From Nocardioides sp. YR527 (GTDB taxonomy: Bacteria > Actinomycetota > Actinomycetes > Propionibacteriales > Nocardioidaceae), in NCBI RefSeq assembly GCF_900101045.1, contig NZ_FNFN01000002.1, positions 372,001 through 436,000 of the forward strand: a DNA stretch of 64,000 nucleotides. Direction: 5' to 3'. Below are positions 1 through 8,915 of this stretch, piece after piece. The notes beneath the pieces were generated by a model that saw only the letters and a list, made by a program, of their open reading frames with translations, ran no database searches and was not told the origin of the DNA. The position numbers and the translations under genes were made by a program. Every line of letters begins with the position of its first letter. The first letter of the stretch is position 1.

Positions 1-2895
1 CTGGTCGTTGGGGCCGAGGTCCTCGTCGTGCGAGTCGCTCTCCGGCGGACGCTCCGGCTCCCACTCCGTGATCGAACCGAACTTGAGCTCGGCCACCTTC
101 ACGTCGGCGGTGACGACCTCGTCGTCGCGCGTCCAACCACCCGCGTAGGCCGACTGGAACGGGGTCAGGCGGCCGGGTCCGGTCTTCGCGATGCCGCGCC
201 CCGGCAGGGACGGCGGGAAGGTCCCGGCGATCGGGTCGTCGACGACGTCCTTGGAGTCGGTCTCGTCGGCCATCCGCAGCGCGACGCGGAGGTTGGTGTT
301 GGCCCGCAGGTTGTCCTTGATGACACCGGCCGGGCGCTGGGTCGCCATGATCAGGTGGATGCCGAGCGAACGACCTCGCTGGGCGATGTCGACGACGCCG
401 TCGACGAACTCCGGCACCTCACCGGCCAGCGCCGCGAACTCGTCGATGACGAGCACCAGTGCGGGCGGGCACTCCGGGTCCTGTCGCTTCTCCAGCTCGA
501 GGAGGTCCTTGGCCTTCTTCCGGTTGAAGAGGTGCTCGCGGTAGTGCAGCTCGGCCTTGAGGCTGGTCAGCGCACGGCGTACGAGGTGGGGGCTCAGGTC
601 GGTCACCAGACCGACACAGTGCGGCAGGTCGATGCAGTCGGCGAAGGCCGAGCCGCCCTTGTAGTCGACGAAGAGGAACGTCACCCGGTCGGGCGAGTGG
701 GCCGAGGCGATGCCGAGCACCCATGCCTGCAGGAACTCGGACTTACCGGCACCGGTGGTGCCGCCGACGAGGGCGTGCGGGCCCTGCGTACGCAGGTCCA
801 GCGTCATCGCGTCCGAGGCTCCCTGACCGATGATGGCGCGCAGGTTGCCCGCCTTCTTCAGCCTCGGCCGCGGCCGGTCGGAGCGGTCGATGACCGAGTT
901 GTTCTGCCGCCAGCGCTCCACCACGGAGTGCGGGTCCTCGGCCACCTCGTTACCGACCAACGACAGGAACCCGACCGAGTTGGGCAGGTCGGAGGAGTCA
1001 TGGACGACCGTGCTGGCGTCCACCACCGGCGCGAGCCGCTTGGCGAACATCTCCATGTACGCGTTGGAGACGCCCTCGACCGTGACGCCCTCGTAGAGGT
1101 CGCCGTTGCGGACGAGCCCGACGGTGGCGCGCTCCAGGCCGTTGCTGACGTCCAGGAAGCTGCGGCACACGGCCGGCAGCGCCTCGACGGTGGAGGACAT
1201 GAAGACGGCATGTACGCCGACATCGGCACCACGCTCGAGGACCTGGACCAGCCGGGCGCGGTCCACCGGAGCATCGTTGGTGACGAAGACGACGATCGAG
1301 ACCTGCACCCGGGCGTTGGTCTCCTCCCCGGCGCGGGCGACGTCGGTGCCGTACTGCATCGGGTTCCACTTCTCGGCGAACGGGCCGCGGTGCTCCGCGG
1401 TCCGGCCGGCGCGCATGATGTATTCCTCCAGCGCGCTGAGCAGGGCGTTGGCCGTCGGCGCGGAGTCAGCCAGCGGCATGTCCTTGAACCGGTTGGTCTC
1501 CGAGGTGGTGTGCGGCAGCCACTTGAGCCACTCGAACTCCTCGACCCAGTCCGGGTCGGCGAAGGCGACGGTGACGACCTCGTTGGGCGCGTGCAGACCG
1601 AAGAGCTGCACCGCGAGCCCGCGCATCGCGTCGGCGGCCGGGCCTGCCGGGCCGGCGACACCCACGGAGCCCACCGCCGGGAGCGACTCGAGCAGCGGTA
1701 CGTCCTCGACGTACTTGTAGCGGTCCTTCAGGCGGTCGATCCGCTCGATGAAGTCGGGCAGGCCGTTCTGGGTGTCACGCTCCGCGATCGAGTTGCGCGA
1801 CAGAGCACGGGTGGTGCCGAGACGTACGGCCAGGAAGTTCCAGTGCTCGGGGCGCCGGGTCCACAGCCGCGGGCCGAGCTGCATCGCCTGCTCGAAGACC
1901 TCGGCGACCGCCGGGACCTCCTCGTTGCGCGCCAGCTCCTCTTCGGGCTTGCTGCGGTAGAAGACCTCTTCCAGCTTCTCGAACTGCCGCTCGAAGAGCT
2001 CGATCTCGTGGTCCTGCTTCGCGCCGGCCTGGCGGTGCTGGTTGATGTAGTTGCCCACCGCCATCATCGGCGTCATCACGACCAGCAGGAGCGCGCGGGC
2101 GCGGCCGGTCATCGCGTAGATCGAGAGCGCCATGATGATCGGCGCGATCAGCACGAACCACGGGAACAGCTTCTTCTGCATCTCCGTGGGCATCCACGGC
2201 GGCGGGTGCTCGGTGCCGGGGTAGCGGACGTCGACCCGCGGGCTGCGGTTGAAGAGCAGGCCGCCACCGCGCTCGAGCACCGGGTCCTCGACGGCGGAGA
2301 GGAAGTCGGCCGAGAGCTGCATGACCAGGGTGGTGCTGCCGATGACGACGGGCGTGTCCGGCGCCAGACGTACGCGGGAGACCTGGGTGCCGTCGACGAC
2401 GACGCCGTTGGCCGAGTTGAGGTCGACCAGCTCGACTGAGCGGTCCACCTCGATGCGGGCGTGACGCTTGGAGACCATCGGGTCGGCGAGCACGATCTCG
2501 TTCTCGGGACCGCGACCGATCGAGGCGTGTCCGGTGACCAGCGGGAACGCCTGACCGCGCACGGGCCCGTCGATCGCGCGCAGCACGCCGACGCTCTTGC
2601 GCCGTGAGCCGGTCGCCTCGTGATCCGGTCCCAGGTTGACCACCGCAGCGGCGAAGCCCGACCCGATCGGAGCCTCACCGATGGGGATGTCGTGCTGGAG
2701 CGGCTCCATCCGCTCCGCGGTCGGCGGGGCGACCGCCAGGGTCAAGACGTCGTGCTCCCCCGCGATGATCGAACGAGCCGGGTCCGCGTCGGCGATGTGC
2801 CGAGCGACGTCACCCGCAGTCGCGGTCGAGTCGGCCGTGACGATCACATCCGCAGGCGCGACACCGGGCCGGTGGAGTGTGAGCTTGACCTTCAT
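1..2895 (-). CDS. FHA-domain FtsK/SpoIIIE-type ATPase (EssC/EccC-like), 3' part missing
   Basis: Predicted membrane-anchored secretion ATPase of the FtsK/SpoIIIE superfamily, the motor type used in type VII (ESX) secretion. The 965 codons present stay open to the window edge, so the C-terminus is missing. The ATG at 2895 follows a GAGG-type ribosome site. Visible in order: a short N-terminal domain, an FHA domain (about residues 105-190, with SIGRGPENEI and SKRHARIEV), two close hydrophobic segments (about 240-282), then an FtsK/SpoIIIE ATPase domain with Walker A GGTTGAGKSEF (about 710) and Walker B LVLVIDEFAAL (about 815). Further ATPase domains may lie outside the window. The upstream neighbour also carries FHA. 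Family assignment is strong; the exact secretion role is inference. Confidence 0.85.
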   Translation of the reverse strand, partial: MKVKLTLHRPGVAPADVIVTADSTATAGDVARHIADADPARSIIAGEHDVLTLAVAPPTAERMEPLQHDIPIGEAPIGSGFAAAVVNLGPDHEATGSRRKSVGVLRAIDGPVRGQAFPLVTGHASIGRGPENEIVLADPMVSKRHARIEVDRSVELVDLNSANGVVVDGTQVSRVRLAPDTPVVIGSTTLVMQLSADFLSAVEDPVLERGGGLLFNRSPRVDVRYPGTEHPPPWMPTEMQKKLFPWFVLIAPIIMALSIYAMTGRARALLLVVMTPMMAVGNYINQHRQAGAKQDHEIELFERQFEKLEEVFYRSKPEEELARNEEVPAVAEVFEQAMQLGPRLWTRRPEHWNFLAVRLGTTRALSRNSIAERDTQNGLPDFIERIDRLKDRYKYVEDVPLLESLPAVGSVGVAGPAGPAADAMRGLAVQLFGLHAPNEVVTVAFADPDWVEEFEWLKWLPHTTSETNRFKDMPLADSAPTANALLSALEEYIMRAGRTAEHRGPFAEKWNPMQYGTDVARAGEETNARVQVSIVVFVTNDAPVDRARLVQVLERGADVGVHAVFMSSTVEALPAVCRSFLDVSNGLERATVGLVRNGDLYEGVTVEGVSNAYMEMFAKRLAPVVDASTVVHDSSDLPNSVGFLSLVGNEVAEDPHSVVERWRQNNSVIDRSDRPRPRLKKAGNLRAIIGQGASDAMTLDLRTQGPHALVGGTTGAGKSEFLQAWVLGIASAHSPDRVTFLFVDYKGGSAFADCIDLPHCVGLVTDLSPHLVRRALTSLKAELHYREHLFNRKKAKDLLELEKRQDPECPPALVLVIDEFAALAGEVPEFVDGVVDIAQRGRSLGIHLIMATQRPAGVIKDNLRANTNLRVALRMADETDSKDVVDDPIAGTFPPSLPGRGIAKTGPGRLTPFQSAYAGGWTRDDEVVTADVKVAELKFGSITEWEPERPPESDSHDEDLGPNDQ

Positions 2896-2947
2896 CCTTC
2901 GTTCCCCTCGTCAACGTTCAGAAAAGATCGTGCGGCTGGGGCGGCGG

Positions 2948-4309
2948 TCACCCGCGACGCACCAGAGCAGAGCGGTCGCCGAAGCGGATCATCGCGCCGA
3001 CCGGCGCCAGCACCGGCTCCCAGGCGTTCAGCCGTCGGGTGGCACCCTCGTGGGTCACCACGGTGCCGTTGGTCGAGCCTCGGTCGGTGACCTCGACGCC
3101 GTCGCCGCTGGGGCGCAGGGACAGGTGGGTCTTCGAGACCGACACGTCGATGATCGAGACCGTACGCGCCCCCAGCGTGTTCTCCGTCACGGCGGGGTCA
3201 CGGCCGACCAGCACCAGGCCGGTCACCGGGATCCGCTCCCCGGAGTCGACCTTGAGCATGATGCCCCGCTCGCGCGGCTGCGCCGGAGGCTGCTGGCCGC
3301 CGGAGGTGGGCAGCGGCGTCGGAGCCGGCGTCGGAGCCGGCGTGGGAGTGGGAGGCGGCGTGGGAGTGGGGGCCGGCGTCGGGGTCGGCGCCGGGTAGGG
3401 CGCAGGCGTCGGGGTCGGAGGCGGCGGGGGAACCGTCTGGCCCTGGTTGGGCGTCACCGCGCGCGAGGGCGGGATCGCCGGGGTCACCGGCTTCGGTGCC
3501 ACCGGTCCCGACGGCGGGGTCGCGAGCGCGCCACCAGGCGAGGCGCCCGGCTCGTCGTTCCTCGCCTTCGGTCGGGAGACGCCGAGCACGCCGGCGCTGA
3601 CCCGCCCCGAGGGCCGGTAGCTGCCGGCGTCGTGATCGTTGGGGGTCGTGAGTGAAGGCAGCGACTTCCGCTGCGCGACGGGCGCGGCCGCGACCGTCTT
3701 GCGGGCGATGCGCATCCGCTTCTCGTCGTAGGGGTCGAGGCCCTCGCGGACGTCGACCATCCAGGTCTCGGCGACCTTGTCGTGCCAGCCGCGGCCCCGC
3801 TCCTCCTTGTCGAACAGCGGTGAGGCGAGGAAGGCGATCGGCGCGATCGGGATGATCCCGGAGCCCCAGAGCACCAGGGCGCGGAGGAAGGCGCGGCCGA
3901 CACCGGGCCGCTCGAGCGTCTTGACGTTGACCGAGCGGATTCCGGCGAGAGACTTGCCCAGCGTGACCCCGCGGCGGCCGTGGAAGACGATCTGGACGAT
4001 GACGTAGACCAGGCTCAGCAGCACCGTCGCGCCACCCGCGATCGCGGCCAGCATGAAGTCGGGGTGGCTCAGGAACCGGGCGAAGCCGAACTTGCCCTGG
4101 ACCAGCTTCAGCAGCAGCGGGAACGTGAAGACGAGAAAGGGGACCTGCAGGAGCAGGTAGCAGACGATGTCGACGGCGGCCGCGACCGCACGACGGCCCA
4201 GCGGCGCGTCCTTCAGGCCGAGCGAGGCGGCGTAGGCCGGATCCGGCTTCCCGTCGGCGGTGAGACCCTCGATCCGGTCGTCATGTTCGGCGACCTCCCA
4301 TATCTCCAC
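2948..4309 (-). CDS. RDD-family membrane protein with C-terminal FHA domain
   Basis: Inner-membrane protein of 453 residues. An N-terminal RDD domain (about residues 30-190, hydrophobic segments starting near APLGRRAVAAAVDIV) is followed by a low-complexity linker of Thr-Pro/Ala-Pro repeats (about 290-336) and a C-terminal FHA domain (about 345-452; LVGRDPAV, SVSKTHLSL, STNGTVV). FHA domains bind phosphothreonine, so the protein may be read by a Ser/Thr kinase pathway. The GTG at 4309 is chosen because GAGGGAG lies 8 nt upstream; an ATG at 4363 is also open but would run into the neighbour's promoter. It is 52 bp upstream of the FHA-FtsK ATPase gene and probably co-transcribed with it. Function beyond the domains is unknown. 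Confidence 0.82.
   Translation of the reverse strand: MEIWEVAEHDDRIEGLTADGKPDPAYAASLGLKDAPLGRRAVAAAVDIVCYLLLQVPFLVFTFPLLLKLVQGKFGFARFLSHPDFMLAAIAGGATVLLSLVYVIVQIVFHGRRGVTLGKSLAGIRSVNVKTLERPGVGRAFLRALVLWGSGIIPIAPIAFLASPLFDKEERGRGWHDKVAETWMVDVREGLDPYDEKRMRIARKTVAAAPVAQRKSLPSLTTPNDHDAGSYRPSGRVSAGVLGVSRPKARNDEPGASPGGALATPPSGPVAPKPVTPAIPPSRAVTPNQGQTVPPPPPTPTPAPYPAPTPTPAPTPTPPPTPTPAPTPAPTPLPTSGGQQPPAQPRERGIMLKVDSGERIPVTGLVLVGRDPAVTENTLGARTVSIIDVSVSKTHLSLRPSGDGVEVTDRGSTNGTVVTHEGATRRLNAWEPVLAPVGAMIRFGDRSALVRRG
3300..3440 (-). repeat. Thr-Pro/Ala-Pro coding repeat in the RDD-FHA linker
   Basis: Short degenerate tandem repeats of GGCGTCGGAG/GGAGTGGG type on the + strand encode alternating Thr-Pro and Ala-Pro on the - strand. 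The stretch separates the membrane domain from the FHA domain. Such a tract should form an extended spacer and may vary in copy number between strains. Confidence 0.8.
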
Positions 4310-4411
4310 CGCAAGAACTCCCTCACGCCCGATGTCCGAGTATTTTTCGGCGCTGACCAACAACGCCAGAAGGCTACCGGAATGTCCCGGCTCGGGCGCG
4401 ATGGTGTCTGG

Positions 4412-4417
4412 CAGGAT
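4412..4417 (+). promoter_or_regulatory. candidate leaderless -10 box (CAGGAT)
   Basis: CAGGAT lies 6 nt before the ATG at 4424. It deviates from TANNNT at the first base, so this is one of the weaker members of the leaderless series in this window. Confidence 0.4.
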
Positions 4418-4423
4418 CGACGT

Positions 4424-5311
4424 ATGTCAACACCCTCCGGGCCATCAGGGAGCCTCGAGCGCATCGTCTTCTCGGACGGCAGCACCGCCGATCTCGTACG
4501 CAAGGAGGACGGCTGGGCCATCCAGATCGACGGCGTAGCGCAGTCCCATCTCGGCGAAGACCCGGCGCAGCCGCCGAAGCTCGCCTCGATCCGGTGGATG
4601 CTGGCTGCGCTCGGGGACCAGGCACCTCGCCGCGCCGCCCACCTGGGTGGGGCGCTGCTCGCCCTCCCCCGTGCGGTCGCCCACCGGTGGCCCGCGACCA
4701 CGCAGACGGTCGTGGAGCTGGAGCCCGCGCTGGTCGAGCTGACCAGGTCACGGTTCCCACTTCCTCCTGGGATCACCATGGAGACCGCCGACGCACGCTC
4801 GTGGCTCGAGGCTCACCCGGGCTCAGGGCACGACGCCATCGTCATCGACGTCTTCGTCGGCAACCGGATCCCGCCTGCGTTCACGTCGCTGGAGTGCATC
4901 ACCGCGGCACGCAGCGCGCTGAGCGAGGAGGGCCGGCTCGTGCTGAACTCCGTCGCCGGCCCTGAGCTGCTCTTCACCCGTCGTGAGCTCGCCACGTTGC
5001 GTACGGTCTTCGGGCATGTCGCGATGATCGTGCAGGGGTCCGCGCTCGCGGGAGCGAGGTTCGGCAACGCCACGCTGATCGCCTCGGCGTCCCCGATCGA
5101 CCCCGGCGCGATCCGGGCCTCGCTCGCCGGCGACCCGTCGAAGGGCGCCCTGGTGACCGACCTCGACCCGATCATCGACGGAGCAGATCCGATCAGCGAG
5201 GCCGACCAGCTCTGGTCCCCGGAGCCGAACCTTCCCGACGCGAGCGCCGCGCTGCGACTCCTCGAGCAGGCACGCCAGGCAGTCGACACGCTCAGATCCG
5301 CCGCGGACTGA
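4424..5311 (+). CDS. spermidine-synthase-like SAM-dependent methyltransferase-fold protein
   Basis: Soluble protein of 295 residues with a Rossmann fold like spermidine synthases and class I methyltransferases. Visible elements are the glycine motif AAHLGGALLALPRAV (about 65-80), the acidic strand TVVELEPALVEL (about 90-101) and HDAIVIDVFVGNRIP (about 137-151). Polyamine synthesis is not shown: actinobacteria carry many spermidine-synthase-like proteins with no proven aminopropyltransferase activity. The ATG at 4424 is chosen because a -10-like hexamer lies 6 nt upstream and the protein family match begins near there. It is transcribed divergently from the RDD-FHA gene, with 114 bp between the starts. 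Confidence 0.72.
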   Translation: MSTPSGPSGSLERIVFSDGSTADLVRKEDGWAIQIDGVAQSHLGEDPAQPPKLASIRWMLAALGDQAPRRAAHLGGALLALPRAVAHRWPATTQTVVELEPALVELTRSRFPLPPGITMETADARSWLEAHPGSGHDAIVIDVFVGNRIPPAFTSLECITAARSALSEEGRLVLNSVAGPELLFTRRELATLRTVFGHVAMIVQGSALAGARFGNATLIASASPIDPGAIRASLAGDPSKGALVTDLDPIIDGADPISEADQLWSPEPNLPDASAALRLLEQARQAVDTLRSAAD

Positions 5312-5503
5312 CGGCCATCGTCTTTGTCTAGCGAGATTCGGCCCTATCGCTCGGCAGATACCGCATCAGGCATCGACAGCCATTTCTTTTACCGAAACCG
5401 GCTTGTAACGTTCAAACAACCTGCTCGCGACTTGGGGGCGGGATGCTTGATGCGCAGGACAAACCACGATGCACACCATCTATCCGTTGTAGGGGGGACC
5501 TCG

Positions 5504-5674
5504 ATGGAAACACTCACCGCCACCCAGCCTGAGGCCAACAGTGCCGCGAAGCAGCACAGCCTCAAGTTCCGTCACGCCAGTGCCCTGACGAAGCTCATGG
5601 ACGAGCGCCAGGACCTGCGCGGTGTTCACGTGTTCGCCGACTTCGTCGACGACTCGGTGCGCTGGTCCGCCTGA
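5504..5674 (+). CDS. conserved-looking small protein, 56 residues, function unknown
   Basis: Reads from METLTATQPEANSAAK to DFVDDSVRWSA. The ATG at 5504 has a very strong purine ribosome site (AGGGGGG) 7 nt upstream, and a strong 12-bp hairpin follows the stop, so the unit looks like a real monocistronic gene. It has no signal peptide, membrane segment or cysteine. The central part (HSLKFRHASALTKLMDERQDL) could form a helix and the tail is acidic-aromatic. The upstream 190 bp are AT-richer than the surroundings. I do not recognise a family. A peptide precursor is possible, but no maturation enzyme is adjacent. Confidence 0.6.
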   Translation: METLTATQPEANSAAKQHSLKFRHASALTKLMDERQDLRGVHVFADFVDDSVRWSA

Positions 5675-5713
5675 CCAGCAGCTAAATGGGGGGATCCACT
5701 GATCCCGTTGCGC

Positions 5714-5741
5714 GAGGCCCGGCCGATGACGGCCGGGCCTC
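5714..5741 (+). terminator. strong hairpin terminator candidate
   Basis: Perfect 12-bp stem GAGGCCCGGCCG / CGGCCGGGCCTC with a 4-nt ATGA loop, 40 bp after the 56-residue gene. It also lies 18 bp beyond the stop of the convergent amidohydrolase gene, so it may serve both. It has no long U tract, as is usual in high-GC actinobacteria. Confidence 0.8.
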
Positions 5742-5758
5742 CGCTTGTTCTCAGGGGT

Positions 5759-7264
5759 CTAGGAGCTGCGGTGGACGATCCGGCCGCCGACCGTGGTCAG
5801 TACGACCCCACCGTGGGCGATCGCGGCGAGATCCCCGACCGAGGCCCGGAGCGGGTCGATGTCGAGCACGGCCAGGTCGCCGCGTGATCCGGGAGCGACC
5901 GTGGGCTGACCGTCGACCGACGCCGCCAACGCCTCCTGGACGGTGAGTGCCTGCTCCGGGTGCCACGGCTCCTTACCATCGCGAGAGCGCCCGACGGCGG
6001 AAGCGATGGCCAGCCACGGGTCGAGCGGCGCGACCGGAGCATCCGACCCGAGCGCGATCCGCACGCCCTCGTCGAGCATCCAGCGGGTCGCGAAGCAGCG
6101 GTCCTCACGCCCGGGCCAGACGTCCTCGGTCATCTCGCGGTCGTCGAGGATGTGCGCCGGCTGCACGGACGCGGTGATCCCGAGTCGCGCCATCAGCGGC
6201 AGATCCTCGCGACGTACGAGCTGGGCGTGCTCGATGCTCCCGCGCGCCCCCGTCACCTCGTACGCCGCCAGTGCCTCCGACACCGCCCGGTCACCGATCG
6301 CGTGGGTGGCCACCTCGAGGCCGGCGGCGCGTGCCTTCCTCAGGAGCCCGTGCAGCTCGTCCGGTGACTGGTTCGGCGCTCCGCAGCTGTCCGGGTCGTC
6401 GGCGTACGGGTCGCAGCACCACGCCGTCCGCGTGCCGAGCGAGCCGTCGCTGATGATCTTGAGCGGTCCCATCGTCAGCCGGTCCTCACCCGCGATCAGC
6501 GGGTCCCCCGTACGCCGCCCCTCGGCGATCGCCTCGTCCAGCTGGTCGGCGTACGTCGCGACCCGGACGCGCAGAAGGTCGCAGCCGTAGGCCCACCTCC
6601 ACCGCCAGTCCTCGAGCCGGACGCCGACCTCGAAGTCGGTCATCCCGACCACGCCGAGAGCGGCGGTCCGGATCAGCATCCGGCGGTAGGCCGCCGGGGT
6701 GCTCCCGCTGGTCTCGAAGAGCTCAGCGACCCGCGGATAGGCCTGGTACCACTCCGTTTCCTGCACCATGTCCTCGCGGCGCGGCAGGTCCACGGCGTCG
6801 AGCGCGGCGGTGTTCAGCCAGGCGTGGTGGAAGTCGCGGTTGACCAGGATCGCGGGGATGCCGCCGGTGACCGAGTCGAGCTCGGAGACGGTGCCCCAGC
6901 GGTCCCAGGTGCCGGCCGAGTGGCCCATCCCGACGATCGCCTCGCCCGGCTCACCCTGCTCATCGAGGGCGCGCGCGGCCGCGGCGACGCGCGCCAGTGC
7001 CTCGGCGGGCGAACGGGTGCCGTGCAGGTCCAGTCTGCTGGCCCGCAGGGTCCACTGAGCGAGGTGGGTGTGGGCGTCCCACAGACCCGGCACGACCCAG
7101 CGGCCGCCCGCGTCGTACGCCTCGACACCATCCGGTCGGGACAGGCGCTCTCCGACCGCCGAGACGACACCGTCGACGACGAGCACGTCGACCACCCCGG
7201 CAGGCACGTCCGCCTGAGGTGAGAGGGGAACGATACGTACGTTCCGGAGGAGAAGGTCGGGCAT
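5759..7264 (-). CDS. amidohydrolase family protein (YtcJ/Amidohydro_3 type)
   Basis: Metal-dependent hydrolase of 501 residues with a TIM-barrel amidohydrolase fold and a small beta domain made by both ends. Motifs include WDAHTHLAQW (about 62-71, the HxH metal site), HAIGDRAVSEAL, SIEHAQLVRREDL and LGSDAPVAPLDPW, which supply the later His and Asp ligands. The length and the DAHTHL/HAIGD spacing match the YtcJ-like group, whose substrates are mostly unknown amides or esters. A TATCGT box lies 6 nt before the ATG, suggesting its own leaderless promoter, although the HerA-like gene upstream is only 54 bp away. Substrate cannot be predicted. Confidence 0.86.
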   Translation of the reverse strand: MPDLLLRNVRIVPLSPQADVPAGVVDVLVVDGVVSAVGERLSRPDGVEAYDAGGRWVVPGLWDAHTHLAQWTLRASRLDLHGTRSPAEALARVAAAARALDEQGEPGEAIVGMGHSAGTWDRWGTVSELDSVTGGIPAILVNRDFHHAWLNTAALDAVDLPRREDMVQETEWYQAYPRVAELFETSGSTPAAYRRMLIRTAALGVVGMTDFEVGVRLEDWRWRWAYGCDLLRVRVATYADQLDEAIAEGRRTGDPLIAGEDRLTMGPLKIISDGSLGTRTAWCCDPYADDPDSCGAPNQSPDELHGLLRKARAAGLEVATHAIGDRAVSEALAAYEVTGARGSIEHAQLVRREDLPLMARLGITASVQPAHILDDREMTEDVWPGREDRCFATRWMLDEGVRIALGSDAPVAPLDPWLAIASAVGRSRDGKEPWHPEQALTVQEALAASVDGQPTVAPGSRGDLAVLDIDPLRASVGDLAAIAHGGVVLTTVGGRIVHRSS

Positions 7265-7270
7265 GAGCAG

Positions 7271-7276
7271 ACGATA
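7271..7276 (-). promoter_or_regulatory. leaderless -10 box (TATCGT)
   Basis: TATCGT on the minus strand ends 6 nt before the amidohydrolase ATG at 7264. That spacing would place the transcription start at or next to the start codon. Confidence 0.5.
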
Positions 7277-7318
7277 AGGATTCTGCCCATGCCCGAGCCA
7301 ATCAGAAACCGGCCGGGA

Positions 7319-8878
7319 TCAGCGGCGCTTGAAGATTCCCCTGACGAGCTCCCTGGCGGCGGTGCGCGCGGCCTGCTTGAAGGCCGTCGACTTCACCACC
7401 GTCTCGATCATCGAGTCGTCGTCCTTCGACCGCGACCGCGAACCCGAGGACTTCTTCTGAGCCGTCTTCTGCGCCGTCTTCTGGGCAGCCTTCTCCTCGG
7501 CCTCCGCCTTCGCGGCAGCTGCCGCTGCGTCCGTCTTCGCCTTGATCTGGTCGGCGGCGGACTCGACCTCGACGGACGCGGTGTACTTCGCCGCCAGCGG
7601 GGAGGCGGCCACCGCAGCCGTCATCGCCGCCGCCTCCGCCGGACCCATCAGCGACTCGGGCGCGCGCAGCCGCGTCCAGGCGACCGGTGTCGGCGCGCCG
7701 CGTTCGTTCATGACGGTCACGATCGCCTCGCCGATCCCGAGCGTCTGGATGACCGCCCCGAGGTCGTCGTAGGAGGAGGTCGGGTAGGTGTTGACGCTGG
7801 CCTTGAGGGCCTTGGCGTCGTTGGGCGTGGCGACCCGCAGCTGGTGCTGGATGCGCGAGCCGAGCTGACCGAGCACGTCGTCGGGGACGTCGGTCGGCTT
7901 CTGGGTGACGAAGAAGACTCCGACGCCCTTGGAGCGGATCAGCCGGACCGTGTTGGTGATCTGGTCGAGGAACGCGTCGGAGGCGTCGTTGAAGAGCAGG
8001 TGCGCCTCGTCGAAGAAGAAGACCAGCTTGGGCTTGTCGACGTCACCGACCTCGGGCAGCGCTCGGAACAGCTCGGCGAGCAGCCACATCAGGAAGGTCG
8101 AGAAGATCGCCGGCCGGTCCTGCAGGTTGGGCAGCTCGAGCAGCGAGATGATCCCGGCGTCCCCGTCGTTGCGTACGAAGTCCGTGACGGCGAACGCCGG
8201 CTCACCGAAGAACTCGTCCGCGCCCTGGTCGGCGAAGGCGATGAGCGTACGCAGGATCACCCCTGTCGTCGCCGACGAGAGCCCGCCCAGGCCCTTGAGA
8301 TCGGCCTTGCCCTCGTCGGAGACCAGCCACTGCAGCACCGCCCGCAGGTCGTCGAGCCCGACCAGCTTCAGGCCAGCCTTCTCGGCGTAGTGGAAGACGA
8401 GACCGAGCGAGGACTCCTGGGTCTCGTTGAGATCCAGGACCTTGGAGAGGAGCGTCGGGCCGAACGCGTCGACCGTGACCCGGACGGGGATGCCGGTGCC
8501 CTCGCCGCCCAGCGCGAAGTATTCGACTGGGAACCCGCGCGCCTGCCAGGCCTGCCCGACGGAGGCTGCCCGCGCGGTCAGCTTCTCGCTCGACGCGCCC
8601 GGCGCGGACAGACCGGAGAGGTCGCCCTTGATGTCGGCTGCGAACACCGGGACCCCCGCTGCGGAGAGCTGCTCGGCCAGCAGCTGCAGGGTCTTCGTCT
8701 TTCCCGTGCCGGTCGCGCCGGCGACCAGCCCATGCCGGTTCAACATCCCCAGTGGAATGCGAATCGGCGTCTCCAACAACGTCTCAGCGTCCGCCATCAG
8801 GCCCCCGAGCTCGAGGGCCGAACCCTCGAATTGGTAGCCGGGCCCGACCGCTTCTGAGAGAGCAGCAGCATCCGTCAT
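7319..8878 (-). CDS. HerA-like DUF853 ATPase
   Basis: Cytoplasmic P-loop ATPase of 519 residues, of the helicase-HerA-like DUF853 group within the FtsK/HerA superfamily. Walker A is GATGTGKTKTLQLL (about 53-66) and Walker B is KLVFFFDEAHLLF (about 280-292); FFVTQKPTDVPDDVLGQLG matches the sensor region. The C-terminal part is a charged, alanine-rich coiled stretch followed by a Lys/Ser-rich segment and a conserved basic end (ARELVRGIFKRR). Family members are widespread, but the cellular role (possibly DNA processing) is not settled. A TAGAGT box lies 7 nt before the ATG. Confidence 0.87.
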   Translation of the reverse strand: MTDAAALSEAVGPGYQFEGSALELGGLMADAETLLETPIRIPLGMLNRHGLVAGATGTGKTKTLQLLAEQLSAAGVPVFAADIKGDLSGLSAPGASSEKLTARAASVGQAWQARGFPVEYFALGGEGTGIPVRVTVDAFGPTLLSKVLDLNETQESSLGLVFHYAEKAGLKLVGLDDLRAVLQWLVSDEGKADLKGLGGLSSATTGVILRTLIAFADQGADEFFGEPAFAVTDFVRNDGDAGIISLLELPNLQDRPAIFSTFLMWLLAELFRALPEVGDVDKPKLVFFFDEAHLLFNDASDAFLDQITNTVRLIRSKGVGVFFVTQKPTDVPDDVLGQLGSRIQHQLRVATPNDAKALKASVNTYPTSSYDDLGAVIQTLGIGEAIVTVMNERGAPTPVAWTRLRAPESLMGPAEAAAMTAAVAASPLAAKYTASVEVESAADQIKAKTDAAAAAAKAEAEEKAAQKTAQKTAQKKSSGSRSRSKDDDSMIETVVKSTAFKQAARTAARELVRGIFKRR

Positions 8879-8885
8879 GACCAGG

Positions 8886-8891
8886 ACTCTA
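8886..8891 (-). promoter_or_regulatory. leaderless -10 box (TAGAGT) for the HerA-like gene
   Basis: TAGAGT on the minus strand ends 7 nt before the ATG at 8878. It sits in a 50-bp divergent intergenic region that also holds a -10 box for the plus-strand gene. Confidence 0.5.
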
Positions 8892-8915
8892 TGTTGGGTT
8901 TTGGTTCGGGGGCGA

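Noticed and set aside
28..2439. 803-codon open frame on the + strand
   Set aside because: It is antisense to the FHA-FtsK gene; the minus strand encodes clear FHA, Walker A and Walker B motifs, while this frame yields only Arg/Gly/Val/Asp-rich low-complexity sequence.
4310..4363. Longer N-terminus of the RDD-FHA protein from ATG 4363
   Set aside because: The GTG at 4309 has a well-placed GAGGGAG site, and the extra 18 residues do not resemble the family N-terminus.
5504..5674. RiPP precursor peptide
   Set aside because: No lanthionine, lasso, YcaO or radical-SAM maturation gene is adjacent and the peptide lacks a Cys/Ser/Thr-rich core.
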